In this document: positions 1-7,029 of the stretch, in pieces
Layout: each line of letters begins with the position of its first letter
Numbering within the stretch: the first letter of the stretch is position 1
NCBI GenBank assembly: GCA_002297665.1
Contig: DBMS01000312.1
Coordinates: 1 to 10,488 of the forward strand
Direction: 5' to 3'
From: Holophagaceae bacterium UBA692
Lineage (GTDB): Bacteria; Acidobacteriota; Holophagae; Holophagales; Holophagaceae
DNA length: 10,488 nucleotides
Position numbers and translations under genes: made by a program
The notes under the pieces: model-generated
The model's database searches: none
What the model was told of the DNA's origin: nothing
Seen by the model: the letters and a program-made list of their open reading frames with translations, nothing else

Positions 1-1
1 C

Positions 2-1819
2 CCCCAGGTGCGGCGCGCCCTGGAGGCCCTGGCCCCCCTGGACGCGCGGCGCCGGGAACTCATGGCCGAGCGCGCCGCGCGCCGCCGGGAGCGCGCCCTG
101 CGGCGGGAGCCCATCGGCTTCCTGGACCCGGCCTCCACCATCCCCGGCACGTCCATCACCGTGGCCGCGGCCCGGGCCGGCGACTTCGAAGGGGCGGAGA
201 TCCCCCCCGACCTGCGGAGGCAGTGGATCCAGGGCACGGGCCCGGCCACCAAGCCCTTTGCCGACGTGCGCTCGGGGATCCGCAACGTGGCCTACGCGCT
301 CCTCTCGGGCGCCGACGGGTGGATGTTCGACGGGGAGGACGCCCTGGGCCAGGTGGCGTCCATGAGCCTGGACAACCACCGCAACCTCAAGCTCGCCCTG
401 GCCCGGGACGCCATCTTCCTGGACGTGGCCGAAGGGGTCTCCCGGGAGATGAACCGGTGGGCCCAGGGATTCTTCGGCCGCCCGATCATCGCCGACTGGC
501 GAAGCCAGCTGGACGTCACCACCGTGCTCTACCGCGCCCGGGGCATGCACCTGGACGACCGTCACATCCGCCATGCCGGCGGCGCCGCGTTCTCCGCCTC
601 CATCGCCGACCTGGCCACCTTCGCGGTGACCAACGCGGCCGCCCTGCGCGGGGCGGGCCGCAGCCTCGCGTACTACCTGCCCAAGATCCAGACCGCCGCG
701 GAGGCTGCCTGGTGGAACGCGCTCCTCCTGGCCGTGGAAGGCCACCTGGACCTGCGCCCCGGCACCCTCAAGGCCTACGTCCTGGTGGAGCAGCTGGAGC
801 AGAGCTTCCAGCTCATGGAGATCCGCGCCGCCCTGGCGCCCCACTTCGTGGGCTTCAACACCGGCCGCTGGGACTACATCAACAGCGTCTCGGACGCCCT
901 GGCCTGGGATCCCGCCTTCCAGAACCCCAACATCGACACCATCACCATGACCTACGGCTACATGCGGAACTACGAGGACCGGGTGCGCCGGGCCGTGAAC
1001 ACCCCGGACCGCCTGGGCCGGCACGCCCTCTGGCAGGGCGGCATGGAACCCAACATCCCGGTGGGCTCGGACGTGGGCGTGGCCGCGAGCATGCGCCGGG
1101 CCGTGGCCGGGGCCGAGAGGGAGCAGCGGGAGGGCGCCTCGGGAAAGTGGGTGGCCCACTGGAAGATGGTCCACATCGTGCGCCCCGTGTGGGAGAAGGC
1201 CGGCGAGGACAACCAGGCCGGACGGACCTTCCCCGCCCTCACCTACGGCCCCGAGGACGCCGCCGGCCTGACCCTGCTCGAACCCGCCCCGCGCACGGTG
1301 CCCGGCGCCCGCGACCTGCTTTCCGTGGCCCTGCAGTACGGCAACGCCTTCCTGCAGGGGCTCCAGGCCGCCGCGCTCAAGCCCGCGGACCACTTCGGCA
1401 ACGACGACGTGCTCTACCTCATGGAGGACATGGCCACCGGGGAGATCCGGCTCTCCATCCTCTGGGAGTGGATCCACAAGCAGGCCCCCCTCACCGACGG
1501 GGACGAGGTCCTGGGCGTGCGCCCCGGGGACGCCCTCACCCCCGCCCTCTTCAACCGGCTGCTGGAGGAGGAGTACGCCAAGCTGCTCAATGCCCGCAGC
1601 AAGGACGTCCACGAGGACTCCAAGGCCACCACCCTCCCCATCGCCCGGGCCATCGCCTGGGCCTACGTGCAGAGCGACGTGAAGCCCCCCTGGTACGTGG
1701 ACCTGCTGAACCTGAACCTGGGGGTGGAAAAGCTGGAGGCCGCCCAGGGACGCATCGCCCGGTTCCTGGAGACCTTCAAGGCCACCGGGGAGCGCATCAC
1801 GGAGAACCTGGACTTCTAG
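2..1819 (+). CDS. aceB: Malate synthase, A-like long form (5' end outside window)
   Basis: Predicted to condense glyoxylate and acetyl-CoA to malate in the cytoplasmic glyoxylate bypass. Numbering from the GTG at 8, visible family marks are LVEQ (E261) and GRWDYI (D289), the usual magnesium-binding acidic pair 28 residues apart; RARGMHL (176-182), holding the substrate-binding arginine; LPKIQ..EAAWW; GKWVAH; and MEDMATGEI, where D474 matches the catalytic base. The frame is open to the window edge. The first visible residues align with about position 40 of E. coli AceB (from memory), so GTG 8 is probably internal and the N-terminus lies upstream. The C-terminal half is about 60 residues longer than in E. 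coli AceB, so this is a divergent long form. The stop shares a CTAG with the glpX stop on the other strand. No isocitrate lyase is in view. The family is fairly sure; exact substrate preference is inferred. Confidence 0.83.
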   Translation, partial: PQVRRALEALAPLDARRRELMAERAARRRERALRREPIGFLDPASTIPGTSITVAAARAGDFEGAEIPPDLRRQWIQGTGPATKPFADVRSGIRNVAYALLSGADGWMFDGEDALGQVASMSLDNHRNLKLALARDAIFLDVAEGVSREMNRWAQGFFGRPIIADWRSQLDVTTVLYRARGMHLDDRHIRHAGGAAFSASIADLATFAVTNAAALRGAGRSLAYYLPKIQTAAEAAWWNALLLAVEGHLDLRPGTLKAYVLVEQLEQSFQLMEIRAALAPHFVGFNTGRWDYINSVSDALAWDPAFQNPNIDTITMTYGYMRNYEDRVRRAVNTPDRLGRHALWQGGMEPNIPVGSDVGVAASMRRAVAGAEREQREGASGKWVAHWKMVHIVRPVWEKAGEDNQAGRTFPALTYGPEDAAGLTLLEPAPRTVPGARDLLSVALQYGNAFLQGLQAAALKPADHFGNDDVLYLMEDMATGEIRLSILWEWIHKQAPLTDGDEVLGVRPGDALTPALFNRLLEEEYAKLLNARSKDVHEDSKATTLPIARAIAWAYVQSDVKPPWYVDLLNLNLGVEKLEAAQGRIARFLETFKATGERITENLDF

Positions 1820-2892
1820 CGGAGAAAACCTTCCCGCATGGGGGTGCCCTTGCGGTCCAGGTGATGGACGGCCTGGATGTGGCGCACGGTGCCGCTGCGG
1901 GCCCGCATGAGGATCGAGTGGGTCTCGGCCTGGTGGCCGATGAGCTTGACCCCGGGCAGAAGGGAGCTGTCCGTGATGCCGGTGGCGCAGAACAGCGCGC
2001 TGTCGCCCACCACCAGGTCCCGCACGTGGAAGACCCGGGCCCGTTCGGCGGCCGGGACCCGGGCGGCCACCTCGGCCAGGTGCTCCGGGTGCCGCTTGCC
2101 GTCGAACCACATGCGCAGCTGGATGTCCCCGCCCAGGCACTTGAGGGCCGCGGCGGCCAGGACGCCCTCGGGGGACCCCCCCATGCCCAGGTACAGGTCC
2201 ACGCCCGACAGGGGCAGCGACGGCGCCACCGCCGCGGTGATGTCGCCGTCGGAGATGAGCCGCAGGGCCGAACCCGCCTCGCGCACCTGGCGGATGATGT
2301 CGTCGTGCCGGGGCCGGTCCATGGTGACCACCACCAGTTCGCTCACGCGCTTTCCCAGGGCCTCGGCCACGAAGCCCAGCACCTCGTCCAGGGGCCGGTC
2401 CAGGAAGGAGGGTCCCGGGTTCCGGTCCAGGGCCGCCTTCACCGCCGGGCCGTAGGCGATCTTGTGGCTGTAGAAGCTGGGAATGGGGCGCAGGGCGTGG
2501 GTGGCCCCGTCGGCCACCTGGGCCGCCGCGATCACCGAGATGCTGTTGGGAAGCCCCTTGGCGATGTTCGTGGTGCCGTCGATGGGGTCCAGGGCGATGT
2601 CGAAACGCGGGGCCCCGGGCCGCCAGGTGCCCAGCTTCTCCCCCACGAAGATCCCCGGCGCCTGGTCCTTGATCCCCTCCCCGATCACCACCTCGCCCTG
2701 GATGTCCAGCTGGTCGAACACCCCCGCGATGGCCGCGCAGGCCACCGCGTCCGCCTTCTCCTTCTCGCCCCGCCCCGACCACCGGATGGCCTGCAGGGCC
2801 GCGTTCTCCGTGGCCCGGACGAACTCGAACTCCAGGATCCGCTCCCGGTCGTAGGCGCCCAGGTCGGAAAAGGGTTGTGGATCGATCGCCAT
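1816..2892 (-). CDS. glpX: Class II fructose-1,6-bisphosphatase GlpX
   Basis: Hydrolyses fructose 1,6-bisphosphate to fructose 6-phosphate and phosphate, the committed gluconeogenic step, in the cytosol. The 358 residues carry the GlpX order: EFEFVRATENAAL near 21-33, RGEKEKAD (41-48), VVIGEGIKDQAP (68-79), and the lithium-sensitive phosphatase metal motif DPIDGTT (102-108) followed by AKGLPNSISV. GMGGSPEGVLAAAALKCLGG (237-255) is also typical of the family. Length is slightly above the usual 320-340. ATG at 2892 is preceded by AAAGGTG about 5 nt upstream, a usable ribosome site. The gene stands alone on this strand, divergent from ackA and convergent with malate synthase, whose stop it overlaps by 4 bp. 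With malate synthase it fits carbon flow from acetate to sugars. SuhB-type inositol monophosphatases share the metal motif but not the flanking GlpX blocks. Confidence 0.93.
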   Translation of the reverse strand: MAIDPQPFSDLGAYDRERILEFEFVRATENAALQAIRWSGRGEKEKADAVACAAIAGVFDQLDIQGEVVIGEGIKDQAPGIFVGEKLGTWRPGAPRFDIALDPIDGTTNIAKGLPNSISVIAAAQVADGATHALRPIPSFYSHKIAYGPAVKAALDRNPGPSFLDRPLDEVLGFVAEALGKRVSELVVVTMDRPRHDDIIRQVREAGSALRLISDGDITAAVAPSLPLSGVDLYLGMGGSPEGVLAAAALKCLGGDIQLRMWFDGKRHPEHLAEVAARVPAAERARVFHVRDLVVGDSALFCATGITDSSLLPGVKLIGHQAETHSILMRARSGTVRHIQAVHHLDRKGTPMREGFLR

Positions 2893-3031
2893 GCGGACAC
2901 CTTTGGGCTGAATGCGGCTGATTAGGAACGGTACACCGGCTTGGCCGACTTATCGATCCCCCCGACGCTCGCTTGTTTGTTTGTTGGGTGCGTGGCCAGG
3001 GCCGGGCTTGTTGCGGGAATCCCTTGCATCT

Positions 3032-3050
3032 CCTGGTATCGTGTCTGCCA
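3032..3050 (+). promoter_or_regulatory. Possible extended -10 promoter at the ackA start
   Basis: TGGTATCGT (3034-3042) resembles an extended -10 element (TG-n-TATnnT, four of six -10 bases). A start 7-8 nt downstream would fall on the ackA ATG, giving a leaderless message and explaining the missing Shine-Dalgarno. There is no well-spaced -35: TTGCGG at 3011-3016 is 20 bp away. The rest of the glpX-ackA gap (2893-3049) shows no hairpin terminator and no convincing glpX promoter. This is a weak call. Confidence 0.22.
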
Positions 3051-4219
3051 TGTTCGTACTCGTCCTGAACGCCGGCTCCTCCAGTCTGAAGTTCAACCTC
3101 TTCGACATGGCGAAGGAGGTCTCCATCGCCGACGGCATGGCCGAGCGCATCGGGCTGGCGGAAGCCGGCCTGGAATGCACCCTCGCCGGCGACAAGCGGA
3201 AGGAGGCCCTGCCCCTGCCCACGCACCGGGAGGCCCTGGAGGCCATCCTGGAGCGCCTTCGCGCCGCCGTCCTCCACGACACGCCCATCCACGCCGTGGG
3301 CCACCGGGTCGTGCACGGCGGGCCCAAGTACGGTGACTCGGTCCTGGTGACCGAGGAGGTGGTGGCCGACATCGAGCATTTCGCCCTCTACGCCCCCCTG
3401 CACAACCCCGCCAACGCCCTGGGCATCCGCACGGCCATGGAGGCCTTCCCGGACGTCCCCCACGTGGCCGTGTTCGACACCGCCTTCCACCACGACATCC
3501 CGGACTTCGCCCGCATCTACGGCATCCCGTACGACCTCAGCCAGAAGTACGGCATCCGGCGCTACGGCTTCCACGGCACCAGCCACGCGTACGTGGCCGC
3601 CCGCACCGCGCTGCTCCTGTGCCGCCCCCTGCGCTCCCTGAAGATCATCACCTGCCACATCGGCAACGGCACGAGCATCTGCGCGGTGCTCAACGGCAAG
3701 AGCATGGACACCAGCATGGGCATGACGCCGCTGCAGGGCGTGATCATGGGCACCCGCTGCGGCACCATCGACCCCAGCGTGGTCGAGATGCTCATGGAAT
3801 ACGAGAACCTGGACTACAAGGCCATCACCGACCTGCTCAACAAGAAGTCCGGCCTCCTGGGCATCTCCGGCGTCTCCTCCGACTTCCGGGAGATCGAACT
3901 GGCCGCGAACCAGGGCAACGAGAGGGCCCGCCTGGCCCGGGACCTCCTCACCTACAACGTGCGCCAGTTCATCGGATCCTACGCCACGGTCCTGGACGGC
4001 GTGGACGCCATCACCTTCACCGCCGGCATCGGCACCCACAGCACCTTCGTGCGGGCCAAGGTCTGCAGCAAGCTCACGTTCCTGGGCGTCAAGCTTGACC
4101 CCGAGGCCAACGAGCACGGCAAGGGCGAACGGATCATCAGCACCCCGGATTCCAGGGTGGTGGTCACGGTGGTGCCCACCAACGAGGAGCTGATGATCGC
4201 CCGGGAAGCGGTGCGCTAG
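3050..4219 (+). CDS. ackA: Acetate kinase AckA
   Basis: Interconverts acetate + ATP and acetyl phosphate + ADP in the cytoplasm, for acetate activation or overflow with substrate-level ATP. The 389 residues match the family's usual size of about 400. Catalytic positions are all present by motif: N7, S10, S12 and K14 in VLNAGSSSLKF; R86 in GHRVVHGG; D143 in VFDTAFHH; H175 in GFHGTSH; R236 in MGTRCGTIDP; E379 in PTNEELMIARE. The adenosine-site loop FTAGIGTHS is near 323-331. The frame is open further upstream, but homologues begin right at this methionine; GTG 3041 would add only three residues. No Shine-Dalgarno is visible before the ATG. The stop shares a CTAG tetramer with the antitoxin-like gene on the other strand. 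No phosphotransacetylase is seen beside it. Propionate or butyrate kinase is possible but less likely. Confidence 0.93.
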   Translation: MFVLVLNAGSSSLKFNLFDMAKEVSIADGMAERIGLAEAGLECTLAGDKRKEALPLPTHREALEAILERLRAAVLHDTPIHAVGHRVVHGGPKYGDSVLVTEEVVADIEHFALYAPLHNPANALGIRTAMEAFPDVPHVAVFDTAFHHDIPDFARIYGIPYDLSQKYGIRRYGFHGTSHAYVAARTALLLCRPLRSLKIITCHIGNGTSICAVLNGKSMDTSMGMTPLQGVIMGTRCGTIDPSVVEMLMEYENLDYKAITDLLNKKSGLLGISGVSSDFREIELAANQGNERARLARDLLTYNVRQFIGSYATVLDGVDAITFTAGIGTHSTFVRAKVCSKLTFLGVKLDPEANEHGKGERIISTPDSRVVVTVVPTNEELMIAREAVR

Positions 4220-4575
4220 CCGATCTTGGCGGTCTTCTGACCGGCCTTGAAGGCGGACACCAGGTCATGGGTCACGTCCCGGAGCAGTTCAGACAGGCTC
4301 CGGCCCTGGGCCTGGGCGAGGGCCTCCAGGGCTTCCTTCTCATGTTTGTCCGTCCGGAAGCTCACCAGTTCCGTCTCGACCTTGGGGCTCGTTCCGCCGG
4401 GGCGTCCCATGCGAACGATGGGGCGCCCTGCCGAGGCGCCCTTGAGTTCCTTCGCCCAGGCTTCGGCCTCCGCGGCACGCTCCGCGAAGGGCTTCCGGGA
4501 ATGCCCCTTCGGAAGCTCGCCGGCCTTCTGGATCACGTCCTCCCAGTCCAGGCCCTTACGGGTCACCTTGCTCAC
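4216..4575 (-). CDS. Ribbon-helix-helix antitoxin-like protein
   Basis: Likely DNA-binding antitoxin partner of the small gene just upstream; cytoplasmic. The 119 residues have a charged, helical N-terminal half (about 8-48, rich in E, A, K), a GRP/GRPGG linker (50-61) and a C-terminal ribbon-helix-helix-like block (about 66-107): a beta strand ETELVSFRTD, helix KHEKEALEALAQAQG, then RSLSELLRDVTHDLVSAF. The start is GTG 4575, chosen because GGGAGG sits 6 nt upstream and the start overlaps the toxin stop as GTGA, a typical translational-coupling arrangement. Toxin-first order is that of brnTA rather than most relBE-like pairs. Its TAG stop shares a CTAG with the ackA stop. In known pairs the N-terminal part often wraps the toxin and the RHH part represses the operon; here that is inferred. 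A stand-alone CopG-like regulator is the alternative. Confidence 0.72.
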   Translation of the reverse strand: MSKVTRKGLDWEDVIQKAGELPKGHSRKPFAERAAEAEAWAKELKGASAGRPIVRMGRPGGTSPKVETELVSFRTDKHEKEALEALAQAQGRSLSELLRDVTHDLVSAFKAGQKTAKIG

Positions 4576-4850
4576 GTCTTCCCTCCCTTCCCGGGATCCC
4601 CGGCACCGTAGCGGTACCCGGTCACGGGCTCGAACACCCATTCCTTGCGGTCCGCCAGTTCCACGATCAGCCGGTAGCACTTGCCGTCGACGGTTCCCTG
4701 GAACATCACGCGTCCCAGACGGCTGCCCACCAGGGAGAGATCGTCGGCTTCCATCAGGGCATCCAGGGTCTCTCGTCTTACGCGGTGTTTGAGAGGGATG
4801 TATGCCTCGGCATCCGGGGTCCATTGCAGCTTGGGTATCCTGGGGTTCAT
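4572..4850 (-). CDS. BrnT/DUF4258-like putative toxin
   Basis: A 92-residue basic protein that probably has the compact RelE/BrnT-type fold of small ribonuclease toxins. What is seen: an N-terminal strand and helix IPKLQWTPDAEAYIPLKHRV (5-24) like the W-x-P-x-A...KH opening of BrnT/DUF4258 proteins, a helix ETLDALMEADD (27-37), then strand-like stretches RVMFQGTVDG (47-56), KCYRLIVEL (57-65) and KEWVFEPVTGYR (69-80). The last dozen residues are glycine/lysine-rich and lack the usual ARxxxxxE ending of BrnT. ATG 4850 was chosen over ATG 4898 because the protein starts like its relatives there and a G-rich GGGGGGA lies just upstream; the longer start would run through the operator. It is followed by, and overlaps by 4 bp, an RHH gene. 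Family assignment is by eye; toxicity is inferred. A non-toxic DUF4258 protein is possible. Confidence 0.66.
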   Translation of the reverse strand: MNPRIPKLQWTPDAEAYIPLKHRVRRETLDALMEADDLSLVGSRLGRVMFQGTVDGKCYRLIVELADRKEWVFEPVTGYRYGAGDPGKGGKT

Positions 4851-4869
4851 CTTCCCCCCATCAGAGATT

Positions 4870-4884
4870 AAGTGTAATACACTT
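4870..4884. promoter_or_regulatory. Perfect 15-bp palindrome, likely antitoxin operator
   Basis: AAGTGTA-A-TACACTT is a perfect inverted repeat with 7-bp arms and a single central base, in a locally AT-rich patch between GC-rich genes. It covers the predicted -10 box of the toxin-antitoxin pair, so a bound protein would block RNA polymerase. Ribbon-helix-helix antitoxins commonly bind short palindromes in this position. That the antitoxin-like gene product binds here is an inference. Confidence 0.6.
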
Positions 4885-4898
4885 TTCGGACCACGCAA
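4871..4898 (-). promoter_or_regulatory. Predicted promoter of the toxin-antitoxin pair
   Basis: On the minus strand TTGCGT (4893-4898) and TACACT (4871-4876) are separated by 16 bp, giving a start near 4864 and a leader of about 14 nt before the ATG at 4850. It lies in the 57-bp gap after the sigma-54 regulator stop at 4908, so the pair need not depend on read-through from that gene. The -35 match is only partial. Confidence 0.5.
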
Positions 4899-4907
4899 GG
4901 GCTGGAG

Positions 4908-6863
4908 TCAGATCCCGAACTTCTCCATTTTCCGGTAGAGCGTGTTCCTCGATATGCCCAGGCGCAGGGCGGCCCGGGTCATGTTCCCCTTCGCCGAGCG
5001 CAGGCAGGCCAGGATCTCCTCCCGTTCCTCCTCCGCCAGGAGGTCCCGCAGCTTCACCGGGCCCGAGGCCACGGCCGGGGTTGGCGGCGGCTCGGGGGCG
5101 CGCAGGAGTTCCTCCGGAAGGTGCTCCAGGCCGATGCGGCCGCCCTGGGCGGCCAGGACCATGCGTTCCACGACGTTCTGGAACTCCCGGATGTTGCCCG
5201 GCCAGGGGTGGGCCTGGAGGGCGGCGGTCACCGCGGGGTCGAGGGACGACCGGTGGCGGCCCAGGAAGGCCTCCAGCAGCACGGGCACGTCCTCGGGGTG
5301 CTCGCGCAGCGGCGGGAGCCGGATCGTGGAGACGTTGAGGCGGTAGTAGAGGTCCTGGCGGAAGGTCCCGCGGCGCGCCTCTTCCCGCAGGTCCCTGTGG
5401 GTGGCGCAGATGATCCGCACGTCCACCCGGAAGGCCCGGTCCCCGCCCAGACGGGTGATGGTTCGGTCCTGCAGCACGCGCAGAAGGGCCACCTGCTGCT
5501 CCAGGGGCATGTCGCCGATCTCGTCCAGGAACAGGGTGCCGCCCCCGGCCAGCTCGAACTTCCCGGGGCGGCCGCCCCGGGCGGCCCCGGTGAAGGCGCC
5601 GTCCTGGTAGCCGAAAAGCTCGCTGGCGATGAGCTCGCGCGGGATGGCCCCGCAGTTCACCGCCACGAAGGGCCCCCTGCGCCTCGCGGACTGGTTGTGG
5701 ATGGACTGGGCGAACATCTCCTTGCCCGTGCCGCTCTCGCCGGTGAGCAGGACGTTGCTGTCGTTCTCCGATGCGGCCCGCCCCAGCTGCACCGCCTTCA
5801 CCAGCGCATCCCCGCGGCCCAGGATGTCCTCGAACCGGAACGTGGCCTGGGCCCCCGAGAACCGGTTCACGAGCCGCTTGAGCTTGTTGATGGGATTCAC
5901 GAACAGCACGGCCCCCCGCACCGCCCCGCCGGGACCCAGGATGGGCTTGCCGGTGGCCAGGCAGTGCTGCGGGCCCTGGCCGCAGCGCACGTCCAGCTCG
6001 CGGTCCAGGAAGTCCCGCCCCTGCTCCAGGAGCGCCGCGATGGGCTCCGGGTCCAGCACCAGGTCCTGGATGGACGCCGCCCTCGCCTGGGGCTCCCGGA
6101 TGCCCAGAAGGCGCTCGGCCACGGGGTTGATCTGGCCGATGGCCCCCCGGGCGTCCACCACGATGACGCCGTCGGTGACGGTGCCCAGCACGCGGGAGAG
6201 CCGGTCGTTCAGGAGGGTGAGCTCCTGGTTGCGCTGCTCCAGGGCCAGCGAGTTCTGGATGGCCGCCACGGCGGCCATCACCAGCCCCAGGGTGTGGGAA
6301 TGGGTCTCGTCCACGGGCCCGGACAGGTCCAGGAGGCCCAGGACCCGGCCCTCGGGGTCGAGGATGGGGGCCCCCGAACAGGTCCAGCGGTGGTGCTTGC
6401 GGCAGTAGTGCTCCGGGCCCGAAACCTGGAAGGGCCGGCCCAGGACCAGGCAGGTGCCCGCGCCGTTGGTCCCCACCTCGTGCTCGTCCCACAGGGCCCC
6501 GCCGTTGAGGTTGAGGTCCTGGCAGGTGCGGATGCGCTCCGGGTCCCCCACCGCCTCCAGGAGGATCCCCTTCTCGTCGAAGAGCAGCACGACGAAGGCC
6601 CCCGCCACCAGGCTGTAGAGGTTGTCCATGAAGGGCTTGGCGACCCGGATCAGGTCCTGCTTGCGTTCGACCAGCGCCGCGAAGGCCGAGGGCCGGAGCA
6701 CCCCCATGGCCCGGCCCGCGAAAGGGTCCACCCCCGCCTCCTGGCAGCGGCGCCAGGAAGCCTCCACTTCCGGCGCCAGCACCCCAGGTTCCAGGTCGCC
6801 GGTGCTCACGAACTGCTCCCAGGCCGAAAGGATGGCGGACGTGTCGACCTTGCGATATCCCAT
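4908..6863 (-). CDS. AcoR-like sigma-54-dependent activator (GAF-PAS-AAA+-Fis)
   Basis: A 651-residue enhancer-binding protein that would use ATP hydrolysis to open sigma-54 promoters. Domains in order: AcoR-type N-terminus EASWRRCQEAGVDP (34-47); GAF sensor (about 80-205) with GTNGAGT and EHYCRKHHRWTCSGAPI (151-167); PAS (about 218-330, DGVIVVDARG); AAA+ (343-570) with Walker A GESGTGKE (375-382), sigma-54-contacting GAFTGA (422-427) and Walker B TLFLDEIGD (443-451); Fis-type helix-turn-helix at the C-terminus (GNMTRAALRLGISRNTLYRK). No phosphoreceiver domain, so it probably senses a small molecule directly. ATG 6863 is chosen because CCCGGAG lies 5 nt upstream; ATG 6899 has no ribosome site. 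The frame stays open far upstream only because of antisense GC bias. It is divergent from the oxidoreductase operon, its probable target. Family very sure; ligand unknown. Confidence 0.94.
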   Translation of the reverse strand: MGYRKVDTSAILSAWEQFVSTGDLEPGVLAPEVEASWRRCQEAGVDPFAGRAMGVLRPSAFAALVERKQDLIRVAKPFMDNLYSLVAGAFVVLLFDEKGILLEAVGDPERIRTCQDLNLNGGALWDEHEVGTNGAGTCLVLGRPFQVSGPEHYCRKHHRWTCSGAPILDPEGRVLGLLDLSGPVDETHSHTLGLVMAAVAAIQNSLALEQRNQELTLLNDRLSRVLGTVTDGVIVVDARGAIGQINPVAERLLGIREPQARAASIQDLVLDPEPIAALLEQGRDFLDRELDVRCGQGPQHCLATGKPILGPGGAVRGAVLFVNPINKLKRLVNRFSGAQATFRFEDILGRGDALVKAVQLGRAASENDSNVLLTGESGTGKEMFAQSIHNQSARRRGPFVAVNCGAIPRELIASELFGYQDGAFTGAARGGRPGKFELAGGGTLFLDEIGDMPLEQQVALLRVLQDRTITRLGGDRAFRVDVRIICATHRDLREEARRGTFRQDLYYRLNVSTIRLPPLREHPEDVPVLLEAFLGRHRSSLDPAVTAALQAHPWPGNIREFQNVVERMVLAAQGGRIGLEHLPEELLRAPEPPPTPAVASGPVKLRDLLAEEEREEILACLRSAKGNMTRAALRLGISRNTLYRKMEKFGI

Positions 6864-6926
6864 GGCTGCTCCGGGCTGGACCGTACCGAAGTGTCCCATA
6901 TCGTTCGGCTGGCGGTACGCCCTGGC

Positions 6927-6946
6927 GCAACTTGTGACGAAGTTGC
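6927..6946. promoter_or_regulatory. Inverted repeat, candidate enhancer site for the sigma-54 activator
   Basis: GCAACTT-GTGACG-AAGTTGC is a perfect 7-bp-arm dyad with a 6-bp spacer, about 90-100 bp upstream of the -24/-12 promoter of the oxidoreductase operon and 64-83 bp upstream of the activator's own ATG. Position and symmetry fit the dimeric Fis-domain binding sites of enhancer-binding proteins, and it could also serve autoregulation. Only one clear copy is visible, whereas activators of this type often use two. Confidence 0.55.
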
Positions 6947-7029
6947 ACATACATGGAACATTGATATTTCGTCCTTTTTTCCTGCCCCGGCCCTGGCCGC
7001 GCCTGGCCTTTCGCCCCAGGGTGTGCCCA

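Noticed and set aside
223..2925. A 900-codon plus-strand open frame across malate synthase and antisense to glpX
   Set aside because: Its translation is low-complexity G/P/R/H, it is out of frame with a clear malate synthase, and it runs antisense to a clear GlpX. It is an effect of GC bias.
2973..2986. TTGT tetranucleotide repeat (about 3.5 units) between glpX and ackA
   Set aside because: Too few copies to claim phase variation and not placed at a recognisable promoter spacer.
6955..6980. Possible IHF site between enhancer and promoter
   Set aside because: The minus strand has TATCAA, but the required downstream TTR is missing. Only the AT-richness is noteworthy.
6992..7008. Direct repeat CCTGGCC with a 10-bp period upstream of the sigma-54 promoter
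   Set aside because: Short GC-rich repeat in GC-rich DNA; the phasing is suggestive but chance is likely.
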